Source: Bacteroidetes bacterium 4572_112
Lineage (GTDB): Bacteria; Bacteroidota; Bacteroidia; Bacteroidales; UBA1556
Direction of reading: 5' to 3'
DNA length: 23,183 nucleotides
NCBI GenBank assembly: GCA_002254285.1
Contig: NIUZ01000005.1
Location: 1-23,183 of the forward strand
In this document: in pieces, positions 15,195-23,183 of the stretch
How positions within the stretch are numbered: the first letter of the stretch is position 1
Layout: each line of letters opens with the position of its first letter
Program-made: the position numbers and the translations under genes
Notes under the pieces: model-generated
Databases searched by the model: none
What the model saw: the letters and a program-made list of their open reading frames with translations, nothing else
What the model was told of the DNA's origin: nothing

Positions 15195-16616
15195 TTATAC
15201 GTTACAATTAGTGTTTCGTGAGTCCAAAGGAATATGCACATAAAAGCTTGTTCCTTTCTTTATTTGGCTTTCCAAAGTTATGGATCCACGGTGATGTTCA
15301 ACCACAGCTTTTACATAACTTAATCCCAATCCAAACCCTTTAACATCATGCACATCGCCTGTTGGCACGCGGTAGAGTTTATTAAATATTTTCTTCTGAT
15401 TAGCTCGTGATATACCTATACCATTATCGCGAATAATAATCAATAAACAATCACCATCATTTTTTGTGATGATGGTGATTTTGGGAGTCTCAAAGGTATA
15501 TTTATTTGCGTTATCAAGCAAGTTATAAACTAAATTTGTTAAATGTATTTTATCAGCATAAACTACAGAATGTAATGCTTGCAAATCGAGTATGAGTTCT
15601 CCACCCTTTTGTCGGATATGCATTTCATTGCTTTTTGCAAGCTCATGAATAATATCATGCACATTTAATAGCTCATTTTTAAGTTTCAACTGCCCTTTAT
15701 CAATAATTGCTGTTTGCAGTATCTTCTCTGCCATACCTGCCAAGCGTTGATTTTCGTCAGCTATAATAGATATGTACGAATCAACAAGCTCAGGAGTATT
15801 CTCTATATCACTATCAGTCAACGATTGACATATTAATGATATGGTAGAAATAGGCGTCTTAAACTCATGCGTCATATTATTGATAAAATCATTTTTTACC
15901 ACCGATAGCTTTGTTTGTTTCATAATTGCCGACACACTATAGGTAAATAAATATATTACTGACAGTATAATAATAATCGACATAAATAACATAAGTCCCA
16001 TTTCCTTAAGAAGATACCTCCGCTCCAAAGGAAAATATATCATCATATATAAATCCTGATTGTATGAGTTACTAAGCAAAGGAAAAGCATAGGCTTTTTC
16101 TAGATAAATATCCTCCGATACATTGGGATTAATATACATAAAGAAAGATCCCTTTTGATTATATATATTGAAATAGTAATGAGCATAAATATTATGACGA
16201 TGAAGTTCATCATTTATTAAGGAATCTATTTTTTGATAAGTATATTCTGGATTATCAAAAATTGGATTATCAAAAGCAGGAGTAATACTAAAGTTTGAAG
16301 GGAATTTCATTTGATACCTGATGGTATCCTTATTATAAATAAATTCCTTAATTAGAGTACGATCCTTAATGATTGCTTTGGGTCCGTTGGGAATAATAGA
16401 GGAGCCCATTATTCTTAGCAATCTGTTTTTATTACTTTCATCCTCCATTCGTGATACCTTATTCATCACTGCGGTGAAAGTTCTTTGAATATCGTCGCTA
16501 AATGCAGTTTCCTTAATAGTTAAAGCATTGCTAACCCATAGCATCTGCATAACCAAAAGGCCTATCATCACCACTCCCATGGCAATGCTAATACTTATTA
16601 TTCGCTGTCTATTCAT
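15195..16616 (-). CDS. rprX: RprX-like membrane sensor histidine kinase
   Basis: The 473-residue kinase has membrane spans at about 8-28 and 205-226 flanking a ~175-residue periplasmic sensor region. The cytoplasmic part has the H-box NDFINNMTHEFKTP with phospho-acceptor His250, the N-box LVYNLLDNANKYT (362-374), G1 RDNGIGI (396-402) and G2 GFGLGL (427-432). It presumably phosphorylates Asp55 of the regulator encoded next. The ATG at 16616 was chosen over an in-frame TTG at 16625 because that TTG lies inside a perfect -7 promoter box (16623-16630), which would make the message leaderless or nearly so. Confidence 0.88.
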   Translation of the reverse strand: MNRQRIISISIAMGVVMIGLLVMQMLWVSNALTIKETAFSDDIQRTFTAVMNKVSRMEDESNKNRLLRIMGSSIIPNGPKAIIKDRTLIKEFIYNKDTIRYQMKFPSNFSITPAFDNPIFDNPEYTYQKIDSLINDELHRHNIYAHYYFNIYNQKGSFFMYINPNVSEDIYLEKAYAFPLLSNSYNQDLYMMIYFPLERRYLLKEMGLMLFMSIIIILSVIYLFTYSVSAIMKQTKLSVVKNDFINNMTHEFKTPISTISLICQSLTDSDIENTPELVDSYISIIADENQRLAGMAEKILQTAIIDKGQLKLKNELLNVHDIIHELAKSNEMHIRQKGGELILDLQALHSVVYADKIHLTNLVYNLLDNANKYTFETPKITIITKNDGDCLLIIIRDNGIGISRANQKKIFNKLYRVPTGDVHDVKGFGLGLSYVKAVVEHHRGSITLESQIKKGTSFYVHIPLDSRNTNCNV

Positions 16617-16622
16617 AGAATA

Positions 16623-16630
16623 CAAATATA
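16623..16630 (-). promoter_or_regulatory. -7 box (TATATTTG) right before the rprX-like ATG
   Basis: Read on the minus strand, TATATTTG matches TAnnTTTG perfectly and ends six bases before the ATG. With the usual spacing, transcription would start at or next to the start codon. No -33 TTTG is seen at the proper distance, so an accessory activator may be needed or the match may be chance. Confidence 0.5.
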
Positions 16631-16717
16631 ATAAGTTTATAACACCCTTTTGCGATGTTTAATATCAAAACTGTTTTTTAAGCTTTTTTAGTGTTTTATA
16701 AATGCTTAAAAGGTGAA

Positions 16718-18130
16718 TTATCTGACTAAAATTTTAGCCTCCATCATATCCATAATAGCATACTTAATACCTTCACGTCCTAATCCTGAGTCTTTTACTC
16801 CACCATAAGGCATATGATCAACTCTAAATATTGGCGAATCGTTAATTATTACACCACCTACATCCAAACGTTCAAAAGCATAATCCATTTCATGAATATC
16901 ATTGGTAAAAACACCTGCTTGAAGTCCAAATTCGCTATTATTAACCTCAGAAATGGCATCTTCAAAGCTTGCAAAAGGTTCTAAAGTAACCACAGGACCA
17001 AAAACCTCAAGCGAACAAACTTTCATTTTTGGTTTTGTGTCAATCAATACTGTTGGGTGATAATATGTTCCCTCACGTTTACCTCCACAAATAATTTTTG
17101 CACCATCACTCACTGCCTCATCTACCCACGCCTCTACTCGCATAGCATTTGCCTCATCAATCATGGACGAGATTTGAGTATCGTCATCCATAGGGTCGCC
17201 AAGCTTCAATTTATTTACTTCTTTAACAAATCGAGCAGAAAATTCATCAAAAATTTCCTTGGCAACATAAATTCTTTGAGCATGAATACACACTTGTCCC
17301 GAATAAGCAAAGCCACCAATTACAGCTGTGGCTACAGCTTTGTCAATATCGGCAGTCTTGGTGATTATCATTCCGGCATTGCCACCAAGTTCCAAAACAA
17401 CTTTTTTACGACCTGCATCAGCTTTCATCATCCAGCCCACATGTGGTGAGCCTGTAAAAGAAAGCAGCTTAAATCTATCATCTATTACCAATTGATTTCC
17501 TGTTTTTCTGTCCATAGGAAGAATGGAAACCGCACCTTTTGGCAAATCAGTTTCGTCTATCAGTTCTGCCAAAGCTAAAGTTGATAAAGGAGTATTGGTA
17601 GAAGGCTTAAGAATTATTGGGCAACCTGCTGCAATTGCTGGGGCTAACTTATGTACTGCCAAATTCATAGGGAAATTGAAAGGAGCAATTCCTGCTACCA
17701 ATCCAACAGGAAAATAACGAACTACTCCATGCTTACCTTCGCCAGCAGGAGTCCAATCAAGGCTCATTACTTCACCAGGCAATCTTTTGCACTCTTCGGC
17801 AGCAACAAGGAAGGTTTGATGTGATCTCATTATTTCTCCCTTGGCATATTTCATTGGTTTACCAGATTCTAATGCCAATATTTCGGCAAAGTAGTCAATT
17901 CTTGCCTTTAATTCGTCAGATATATACTTTAAAGCTTCGTATCGTTTAAAGGATGGTAGCTTTTGCATATCTAACTGAACCTGCTGAGCTTTTGATATTG
18001 CTGTTTCTAAATTCTCTGATGAAGCATAGTATGTTTTTGCAAATACCGAATTACTATACGGATTAACAACATCAAGCTCCTTAGAGGTTTCTATAAATTC
18101 ACCACCACAATAAATCTTAAACTTTTTCAT
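16718..18130 (-). CDS. NAD(P)-dependent aldehyde dehydrogenase
   Basis: This 470-residue protein oxidises an aldehyde to the acid (or acyl) level with NAD(P)+. The family residues are in place: Asn152 in PFNFPMN, Lys175 in ILKPSTNTP for cofactor binding, general base Glu247 in LELGGNAG, and nucleophile Cys281 in YSGQVCIHAQRI. Length is normal and no signal peptide is present, so it is cytoplasmic. It resembles the branch with lactaldehyde-, phosphonoacetaldehyde- and non-phosphorylating glyceraldehyde-3-phosphate dehydrogenases; substrate cannot be fixed from sequence. It begins 16 bases after the DAHP synthase gene, so the two are likely cotranscribed, though no pathway obviously joins them. 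Confidence 0.9.
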   Translation of the reverse strand: MKKFKIYCGGEFIETSKELDVVNPYSNSVFAKTYYASSENLETAISKAQQVQLDMQKLPSFKRYEALKYISDELKARIDYFAEILALESGKPMKYAKGEIMRSHQTFLVAAEECKRLPGEVMSLDWTPAGEGKHGVVRYFPVGLVAGIAPFNFPMNLAVHKLAPAIAAGCPIILKPSTNTPLSTLALAELIDETDLPKGAVSILPMDRKTGNQLVIDDRFKLLSFTGSPHVGWMMKADAGRKKVVLELGGNAGMIITKTADIDKAVATAVIGGFAYSGQVCIHAQRIYVAKEIFDEFSARFVKEVNKLKLGDPMDDDTQISSMIDEANAMRVEAWVDEAVSDGAKIICGGKREGTYYHPTVLIDTKPKMKVCSLEVFGPVVTLEPFASFEDAISEVNNSEFGLQAGVFTNDIHEMDYAFERLDVGGVIINDSPIFRVDHMPYGGVKDSGLGREGIKYAIMDMMEAKILVR

Positions 18131-18146
18131 AGGTATATTTTAATTT

Positions 18147-19241
18147 TTAAACTTCCTTATCTTGCATGATATTCGTCTGTATCCTAATGGATTCCTTATG
18201 AATAAGCATCAATAGTTTATTAATAAAAGCTGAGTCAATGCCCAATTCATCGCCATATTTTATTCTTTCTTGCATCATAATACGTAGCCTGTCGAGCTGC
18301 AATACAGTAATGTTATTCTCCTTTTTATATTGTCCAATAAGTTTGGTTTTGTCATTTCTGCGCTTAAGAATATTAAAAAGCTCATGGTCCATATCATCAA
18401 TATCGAGGCGTAGTGCTTCTATCTTAAGTTCAAAATCCTCTGTACCAAATTCGTCTCTTATAATAAGCTCATCGAGCATTGTTTTTAGTGCAGTAGGAGT
18501 AAGCTGCTGCTTAGCATCCGTAAGTGCAATATCAGGATTATAATGCGATTCTATCATCAAACCATCAAAACTAAGGTCCAAAGCTTTTTGCGAAACTGCT
18601 TTCAACAACTCGCGCTTACCACTAATATGCGAGGGGTCGCAAATAACTGGTAAATTTGGAAGTATTCGTTTTAGCTCAATGGGAATTTCCCACATTGGCA
18701 AATTGCGATAAGGCTTATTATCATATGCATGAAAACCACGATGAATACCTGCAAGCTTGGTTATTCCGGCATTATTCATACGCTCAAAAGCGCCAATCCA
18801 TAATTTAAGATCAGGATTCAGCGGATTCTTTATCATCACAGGAATATCAGTACCCTTTAGCACATCAGCCAAATTTTGTACCGAAAACGGATTTACAGTA
18901 GTACGAGCACCTATCCAAAGTATATCAACATCCCATTTCAAAGCGGCCTCAATATGCTCAGCAGTAGCAACCTCCACACAAGTTTTAAGACCAGTGTTTT
19001 CCTTTGCTTCCTTTAGCCATTCTAAGCCAATCTCCCCTATTCCTTCAAATATATCGGGACGAGTACGTGGTTTCCATATTCCTGCCCTAAGAATGCTCAC
19101 TCGCTTATCCTTTGCAATATTATTACATGTGGTAAGCATTTGATCGCGACTCTCAGCACTACAAGGACCACTTATAATAACTGGCGAATCATCTTTGGCA
19201 AGCCATTGATTAGAATCCGTAATATTTAATCTTGTTCCCAT
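18147..19241 (-). CDS. Bifunctional DAHP synthase / chorismate mutase
   Basis: Residues about 1-265 form a DAHP synthase of the short Ibeta/KDO8P-synthase-like type, which condenses phosphoenolpyruvate with erythrose 4-phosphate, the first step of the shikimate pathway. Visible motifs are GPCSAES (25-31), RAGIWKPRT (52-60), KNPLNPD (128-134), DPSHISG (202-208) and ESHYNP (231-236). Residues about 275-355 form an all-helical AroQ-type chorismate mutase (LDIDDMDHELFNILKRRNDK, then IGQYKKENN and the Arg-rich LDRLR). The C-terminal mutase fusion is known in Bacteroidia, such as Porphyromonas, where the mutase domain also serves feedback control by prephenate. The 364-residue length fits. ATG at 19241 lies 20 bases from a -7-type box. 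Confidence 0.93.
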   Translation of the reverse strand: MGTRLNITDSNQWLAKDDSPVIISGPCSAESRDQMLTTCNNIAKDKRVSILRAGIWKPRTRPDIFEGIGEIGLEWLKEAKENTGLKTCVEVATAEHIEAALKWDVDILWIGARTTVNPFSVQNLADVLKGTDIPVMIKNPLNPDLKLWIGAFERMNNAGITKLAGIHRGFHAYDNKPYRNLPMWEIPIELKRILPNLPVICDPSHISGKRELLKAVSQKALDLSFDGLMIESHYNPDIALTDAKQQLTPTALKTMLDELIIRDEFGTEDFELKIEALRLDIDDMDHELFNILKRRNDKTKLIGQYKKENNITVLQLDRLRIMMQERIKYGDELGIDSAFINKLLMLIHKESIRIQTNIMQDKEV

Positions 19242-19260
19242 AAAAAATAATTATTTTACG

Positions 19261-19268
19261 CAAAATTA
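19261..19268 (-). promoter_or_regulatory. -7 box (TAATTTTG) of the DAHP synthase gene
   Basis: On the minus strand TAATTTTG fits TAnnTTTG and ends 19 bases before the ATG. TTTG copies occur upstream (19280-19287) but only 11-15 bases away, shorter than the usual -33 spacing. Confidence 0.4.
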
Positions 19269-19322
19269 AAGAAATATAGCAAACAAATATTCCGAAATAT
19301 GAAAAGCGTTGCATATTTTTAA

Positions 19323-19330
19323 TAGTTTTG
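19323..19330 (+). promoter_or_regulatory. -7 box (TAGTTTTG) of corA
   Basis: TAGTTTTG fits TAnnTTTG and lies 65 bases before the corA ATG in the divergent intergenic region. No clear -33 element is present. No Mg2+ riboswitch-like structure was recognised in the leader. Confidence 0.35.
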
Positions 19331-19395
19331 CACATAATGAGGGCTTTTTATAAGTTTGACTCATTATTTTCACAAATTCTATAATACCATCAGCT

Positions 19396-20301
19396 ATGAT
19401 TGAGCAATTAAAAATCGGGAAACTTCGTTGGTTTCATATAGCAGTAGCTAATGATGAAAATATTAATTTCCTTAAAGATAATTTTGATTTTCACCCCCTA
19501 GATATTGAAGATTGCCAATCAAAAGTTCAACGACCTAAGATTGATACTTATGACGATTATAGGTTTATGATTCTTCATTTTCCATATTTTGATAAGGCCT
19601 TTAAGTTTGTAAAAACCAAAGAGGTGAAGATTTTCTGGGGTCGTGATTACGTTATAACTCTTGGTACTCACTGGGTTATTAGTTCTCTTTTCAAAAAAAC
19701 CAAGAAAGACGCCGATATTGATGTCGACGAATTGGCAAATACATCAGACGTACTTCTTTATTCAATTTTGGACTCATTAATTGGCGAAAGTCTAAAACTT
19801 TTTACTTTAATAAGTGATAATCTGGATCATATCAGCAGAGAAATGTTTGACAAAAAAGCTGAAAAAACCATTGAAAGAATAAGTATTACTCGTAAGAATT
19901 TGATTTTACTAAATACAGCTTTCAAACCTCAGATTCGATTATTCCAAAAATTTGAATCAGGAGTTATCAAAGGTTTTACACCAGGTTTAGAAGACTATTG
20001 GGGTAATATTCTCGATTCGTATCGCAAGGTATGGGATTCCATTGAGGATTATCAGGAGCTTATTCAAGGATTCTCGCAAACATTTGATTCATTACAGGCA
20101 AATAAAACCAACGAAATAATGAAAGTACTCACCGTATTTTCCACTATTTTGCTACCACTGACATTTATTACCGGACTTTTTGGTATGAATGTAGACCTAC
20201 CTTTGGGAGAAAATCCTTTGGGATTCACATTCCTAATAGCTTTTATGGTTACTTTAATAGCAGTGTTATTATTCTATTTCAAACGCCGCCGTTGGATATA
20301 A
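19396..20301 (+). CDS. corA: CorA-family divalent cation transporter
   Basis: The 301-residue protein is a CorA-type pentameric channel subunit for Mg2+ (possibly Co2+ or Ni2+). A soluble, acidic alpha/beta then long-helix domain occupies about 1-240. The two C-terminal spans are at about 244-262 and 276-295, and the selectivity motif FGMN (Gly-Met-Asn at 263-265) follows the first span. The C terminus is basic (FKRRRWI), as usual for the cytoplasmic end of TM2. Length is normal. It is followed by a histidine kinase after 61 bases; functional coupling is not implied. Confidence 0.92.
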   Translation: MIEQLKIGKLRWFHIAVANDENINFLKDNFDFHPLDIEDCQSKVQRPKIDTYDDYRFMILHFPYFDKAFKFVKTKEVKIFWGRDYVITLGTHWVISSLFKKTKKDADIDVDELANTSDVLLYSILDSLIGESLKLFTLISDNLDHISREMFDKKAEKTIERISITRKNLILLNTAFKPQIRLFQKFESGVIKGFTPGLEDYWGNILDSYRKVWDSIEDYQELIQGFSQTFDSLQANKTNEIMKVLTVFSTILLPLTFITGLFGMNVDLPLGENPLGFTFLIAFMVTLIAVLLFYFKRRRWI

Positions 20302-20362
20302 ATACCACACATAATAATTCTAAAATGGTCACCTTAGTTACCCAATAAAAGATAATACACTG

Positions 20363-21871
20363 ATGAATTTATATGTAAAAGACCGCAGGTGGAAACTATT
20401 TTTATTGATACTAGCCTCAATAATTGTAATTGTATCATTATGGTATACCAATGGATTCATTCATAAACTAAGCATTTCCGAAAAACATCAAGTAGAGCTT
20501 TGGGCAAAAGCGATTAGTAAAAAAGCCAATCTTGTAAACTATACCGAAGAGTTATTTGATAATCTGCGTCAGAAAGAAAAGCGATACGTATACCTTTGGG
20601 CTCAGGCCACAAAAAAACTTATTACCGCAGGGCCCAACGACGATATTGAGTTTTTGGCAGGAGTAATATCCGGAAATAAGGATATTCCGATGATAGTAAC
20701 CAACGAAGAAGGAGATATTACCGCTAGCAAAAATCTTAGTCCAAAATATAAGCAAATCCTAAATTTAAGTCCCGAAAATGCACATATTTTCACTGACTAT
20801 GCTCCAATAAAGGCCTTATATTTTGAAGATCAGTATAATTATATCTACTATCGAAATTCTAATACATATTATCAACTAAAGAGTACTCTGAATGATTTAA
20901 TAGAATCTTTTGTTGATGGAATCGTAAACAATAGCCTTTCTACACCAGTAATTATTACTGATAGTACTAAGAAAAGGGTTATTGCTTTTGGTGGTTCATT
21001 GGACTCAAATGATATTAATACTCCCGAAAAATTAGCGGAAAGCATTGCACAAATGAGCTCTGATAAAGAGCCTATTATTGTACACCTTTCCAAGGGAAGC
21101 AGCTATGTTTTTTATGACGAATCGCCTACTCTTAGAGGAATGAGGTATTTTCCTGGCGTACTATTTTTTGCAATACTTATTTTCCTAATCATTTCGTACG
21201 TAATATTTAATGTAGCACGCAAATCGGAGCAGAGCAAAGTATGGGCAGGAATGGCCAAAGAAACTGCTCATCAGTTGGGCACTCCTATTTCATCACTCAT
21301 GGGCTGGATAGAGCTTATGAAGCTCAATTATCCTACAGAGCAAGGTTTTGGCGAAATGGACAAAGATATACTCCGCTTAAAACTGGTTTCTGAGCGATTC
21401 TCTAAAATAGGATCTATTCCTGTTTTAAAGGAAGATAATATTATGCCAATTATTGAAGGTGTAACCGATTATATGCAGCGTAGAGCTCCTAGCAGAGTGA
21501 AGTTAGTTGTAGTAAATAATACCACCGAAGATCAAATAATCAAGCTCAATAAGCACCTAATAATATGGGTTTTTGAGAACCTTATTCGCAATGCGGTTGA
21601 TGCTATTGGCACCGAAGAGGGAAGGATTGAAATTAGCGTTTCTAATAATGATAAAGGAATAGATATAGACCTTAGCGATACAGGAAAAGGTATTCCTAAA
21701 TCTCAACAGAAAACGATATTTAACCCTGGTTTCTCAACCAAATCGAGAGGTTGGGGATTAGGTCTTTCTCTATCGAAACGAATTGTAGAAGAATATCATA
21801 AAGGTAAAATATTTGTGAAACACTCTACTTTAGGAGAAGGCACTACCTTCAGAATTTCGCTTAAAAAGTAG
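20363..21871 (+). CDS. Orphan membrane sensor histidine kinase
   Basis: The 502-residue protein has spans at about 11-30 and 262-284 enclosing a ~230-residue periplasmic domain rich in Tyr and Asn with no recognised fold. The kinase part has the H-box AKETAHQLGTPISSL with His303, the N-box WVFENLIRNAVDAI (402-415), G1 DTGKGI (439-444) and G2 GWGLGL (463-468). The HQLGTP version of the H-box is common in a Bacteroidota kinase group and suggests an NtrY-like family rather than the HExRTP EnvZ type. No HAMP domain is evident between TM2 and the H-box. No response regulator is adjacent, so its partner must be encoded elsewhere. Confidence 0.85.
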   Translation: MNLYVKDRRWKLFLLILASIIVIVSLWYTNGFIHKLSISEKHQVELWAKAISKKANLVNYTEELFDNLRQKEKRYVYLWAQATKKLITAGPNDDIEFLAGVISGNKDIPMIVTNEEGDITASKNLSPKYKQILNLSPENAHIFTDYAPIKALYFEDQYNYIYYRNSNTYYQLKSTLNDLIESFVDGIVNNSLSTPVIITDSTKKRVIAFGGSLDSNDINTPEKLAESIAQMSSDKEPIIVHLSKGSSYVFYDESPTLRGMRYFPGVLFFAILIFLIISYVIFNVARKSEQSKVWAGMAKETAHQLGTPISSLMGWIELMKLNYPTEQGFGEMDKDILRLKLVSERFSKIGSIPVLKEDNIMPIIEGVTDYMQRRAPSRVKLVVVNNTTEDQIIKLNKHLIIWVFENLIRNAVDAIGTEEGRIEISVSNNDKGIDIDLSDTGKGIPKSQQKTIFNPGFSTKSRGWGLGLSLSKRIVEEYHKGKIFVKHSTLGEGTTFRISLKK

Positions 21872-21927
21872 ATTTCTATCATTATATTTCGTATATTGCA
21901 GTCGCTCTAAACAAATGATTGATTGCA

Positions 21928-22779
21928 ATGATAAAAATTACAGAATGTCCCCGCGACGCAATGCAGGGAATCAAAGAGTTTATCCCTACCGATAAAAAGA
22001 TAAAATTCCTCAATTCGCTATTGAAGGTAGGATTCAACACCCTAGATTTTGGAAGTTTTGTATCACCAAAAGCAGTACCGCAAATGGCTGATACAGTAAA
22101 GGTACTTAATGGTTTAGAACTGGATTCTACTAATACCAAACTACTAGCCATTGTTGCCAATATGAAAGGTGCGCTACAGGCTACCGAATATGAGCAAATT
22201 CACTACCTAGGCTTTCCTTTCTCTATTTCAAAAACATTTTCGGAACTGAATATAAATGCCAGTGTATGGAAAGCCCATAGCACTGTTAATCAACTTTTAG
22301 ACCTTTGTGACAGAAAAGGAAAAGAGCTTGTACTTTATATTTCCATGGCTTTTGGAAATCCATATGGCGACAGATGGAATCCTGAAATTGTGTACCGATG
22401 GGTGGATATATTGTATCAGCGAGGTGTAAGAATTATGGAACTTAGCGATACTGTGGGTGTAGGAACTCCCAAAAGTATAAGTCAATCCTTTGAAGCAGTA
22501 ATAAACCATTTTAGCGATGTGGAATTTGGTGCTCACCTACATACTACTTCCAAAAATTGGTATAGAAATGTGGATGCAGCATATAAAAGTGGCTGCCGTA
22601 GTTTCGATACTACCATTAATGGGCTTGGTGGTTGCCCAATGTCGGGACATGAGCTTACTGGCAACCTCCCAACATGCAATCTCATAAAATATCTTGAGCG
22701 ACATGGGGAGCAATTGAGCCTTAATAATGACCAGCTTCTTAGTTCTAGAACGCTGTCGGCATTTACTTTTCCTACCTAA
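21928..22779 (+). CDS. Hydroxymethylglutaryl-CoA lyase-like protein
   Basis: The 283-residue protein belongs to the HMGL-like TIM-barrel family, which cleaves HMG-CoA to acetyl-CoA and acetoacetate in leucine and ketone-body metabolism. Expected active-site features are visible: ECPRDAMQ (Arg9, Asp10 metal ligand), HLH (His203, His205 metal ligands), the loop GLGGCPMSG with Cys236, and Asn245 in TGNLPT as the last metal ligand. ATG 21928 is preferred to an in-frame TTG nine bases earlier, as ITECPRD then sits at the family's N terminus. The family also includes acyl-CoA lyases with other substrates, and the replaced residue in the usual PRDGLQ (here PRDAMQ) leaves specificity open. It precedes a lactate-oxidation gene. 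Confidence 0.85.
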   Translation: MIKITECPRDAMQGIKEFIPTDKKIKFLNSLLKVGFNTLDFGSFVSPKAVPQMADTVKVLNGLELDSTNTKLLAIVANMKGALQATEYEQIHYLGFPFSISKTFSELNINASVWKAHSTVNQLLDLCDRKGKELVLYISMAFGNPYGDRWNPEIVYRWVDILYQRGVRIMELSDTVGVGTPKSISQSFEAVINHFSDVEFGAHLHTTSKNWYRNVDAAYKSGCRSFDTTINGLGGCPMSGHELTGNLPTCNLIKYLERHGEQLSLNNDQLLSSRTLSAFTFPT

Positions 22780-22833
22780 TTTTTAATATGAAAATATTTA
22801 TATTTTTATTTCCTTAAGTAAAGGATAAAGCTA

Positions 22834-22841
22834 TAACTTTG
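22834..22841 (+). promoter_or_regulatory. -7 box (TAACTTTG) of lutB with adjoining inverted repeat
   Basis: TAACTTTG fits TAnnTTTG and ends 22 bases before the lutB ATG. GTAAT-gtaa-ATTAC (22841-22854) begins at its last base, in the position of a possible operator over the transcription start. The repeat is short and could be chance. Confidence 0.4.
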
Positions 22842-22863
22842 TAATGTAAATTACGCAATAGAC

Positions 22864-23183
22864 ATGTCGCAACAAAAAAAGCAATTTCTTAAGGATACAG
22901 CAAAAATCGCCTTTGATGAAAATCATCGTAAGATTATTGATTTCAATATTTCCCGCTACGAAAAAGCTGTTGTTAATGGCAAGAAACAATATATAAATCT
23001 CGACCTTGCCAAAGACCGAGCCGCACGCATTAAGCGTAATGTTGTAAACGATCTTGAATACTATTTGAAGGAATTTGAAATGAATTTCTCGAAAAATGGA
23101 GGTCAAATAATATGGGCAGAAAGTGCTGCTGATGCCAATAAAGCGATAAAAAACATTGCCAAGCTACATAATGTAAAAAATGT
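22864..23183 (+). CDS. lutB: LutB-type lactate utilisation iron-sulfur protein (5' part)
   Basis: Only the first 106 codons are present; the gene runs off the right edge. The sequence MSQQKKQFLKDTAKIAFDEN, then DRAARIKRNVVNDLEYYLKE and FSKNGGQIIWAESAADANKAI, matches the N-terminal region of LutB/YkgF-family proteins, which contain ferredoxin-type Fe-S clusters further on (not in this window). With LutA and LutC, LutB forms a complex oxidising L-lactate to pyruvate. No signal peptide, so cytoplasmic. The ATG at 22864 has a promoter-like box just upstream. Identification rests on the N-terminal domain alone. Confidence 0.8.
   Translation, partial: MSQQKKQFLKDTAKIAFDENHRKIIDFNISRYEKAVVNGKKQYINLDLAKDRAARIKRNVVNDLEYYLKEFEMNFSKNGGQIIWAESAADANKAIKNIAKLHNVKN

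Noticed and set aside
16676..16711. TTTTAAGC / GCTTAAAA inverted repeat after the aldehyde dehydrogenase gene
   Set aside because: The stem is nearly all A-T with a 20-base loop and no T run on the minus strand, so it is too weak to call a terminator.

Overview
The window is a low-GC, AT-rich chromosomal segment from a member of the Bacteroidota, most likely class Bacteroidia. The signs are the T9SS translocon gene sprA next to ruvA, an RprX/RprY-type two-component pair, a DAHP synthase with a C-terminal chorismate mutase, absence of Shine-Dalgarno sequences, and TAnnTTTG-type -7 promoter boxes before several genes. No phage, transposase, CRISPR array, tRNA or rRNA was seen, and most of the segment is core genome.

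Layout from left to right. Positions 1-450 hold three 146-bp tandem repeats, each with two REP-like GC-rich palindromes in opposite orientation, in otherwise AT-rich DNA. Next comes a + strand pair: an outer-membrane porin (725-1915) and a small FMN-binding protein whose frame is broken by one base just after its signal peptide (1928-2397). A strong terminator at 2411-2444 separates these from a minus-strand block: a small outer-membrane beta-barrel protein (2467-3258), then the very large sprA (3440-10729) and ruvA (10750-11334), with ruvA and sprA probably cotranscribed.

A + strand operon (11589-13027) encodes a zinc-finger membrane anti-sigma-like protein, a membrane-anchored CnrX-like protein and a secreted Spy/CpxP-like protein. 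It looks like an envelope or metal stress module, but no sigma-factor gene is visible beside it. A second minus-strand block holds a LolC/E-type permease (13113-14339), the RprY-like regulator and RprX-like kinase (14494-16616), an aldehyde dehydrogenase (16718-18130) and the DAHP synthase-chorismate mutase fusion (18147-19241). A divergent intergenic region leads to a + strand run: corA, an orphan membrane histidine kinase, an HMG-CoA lyase-like protein, and the start of lutB, which is cut by the window end.

Functionally the genes serve the envelope (porins, T9SS, lipoprotein release, stress sensing), signal transduction (two kinases, one regulator) and central metabolism (aromatic amino acids, an acyl-CoA lyase, lactate oxidation). 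No wholly new multi-gene system is convincing here. The best candidates for a second look are the sigma-less anti-sigma/CnrX/Spy operon, the broken flavoprotein beside a porin, the REP-like tandem array, a nested palindrome between lolE-like and rprY-like genes, and TTG start codons on sprA and the permease.
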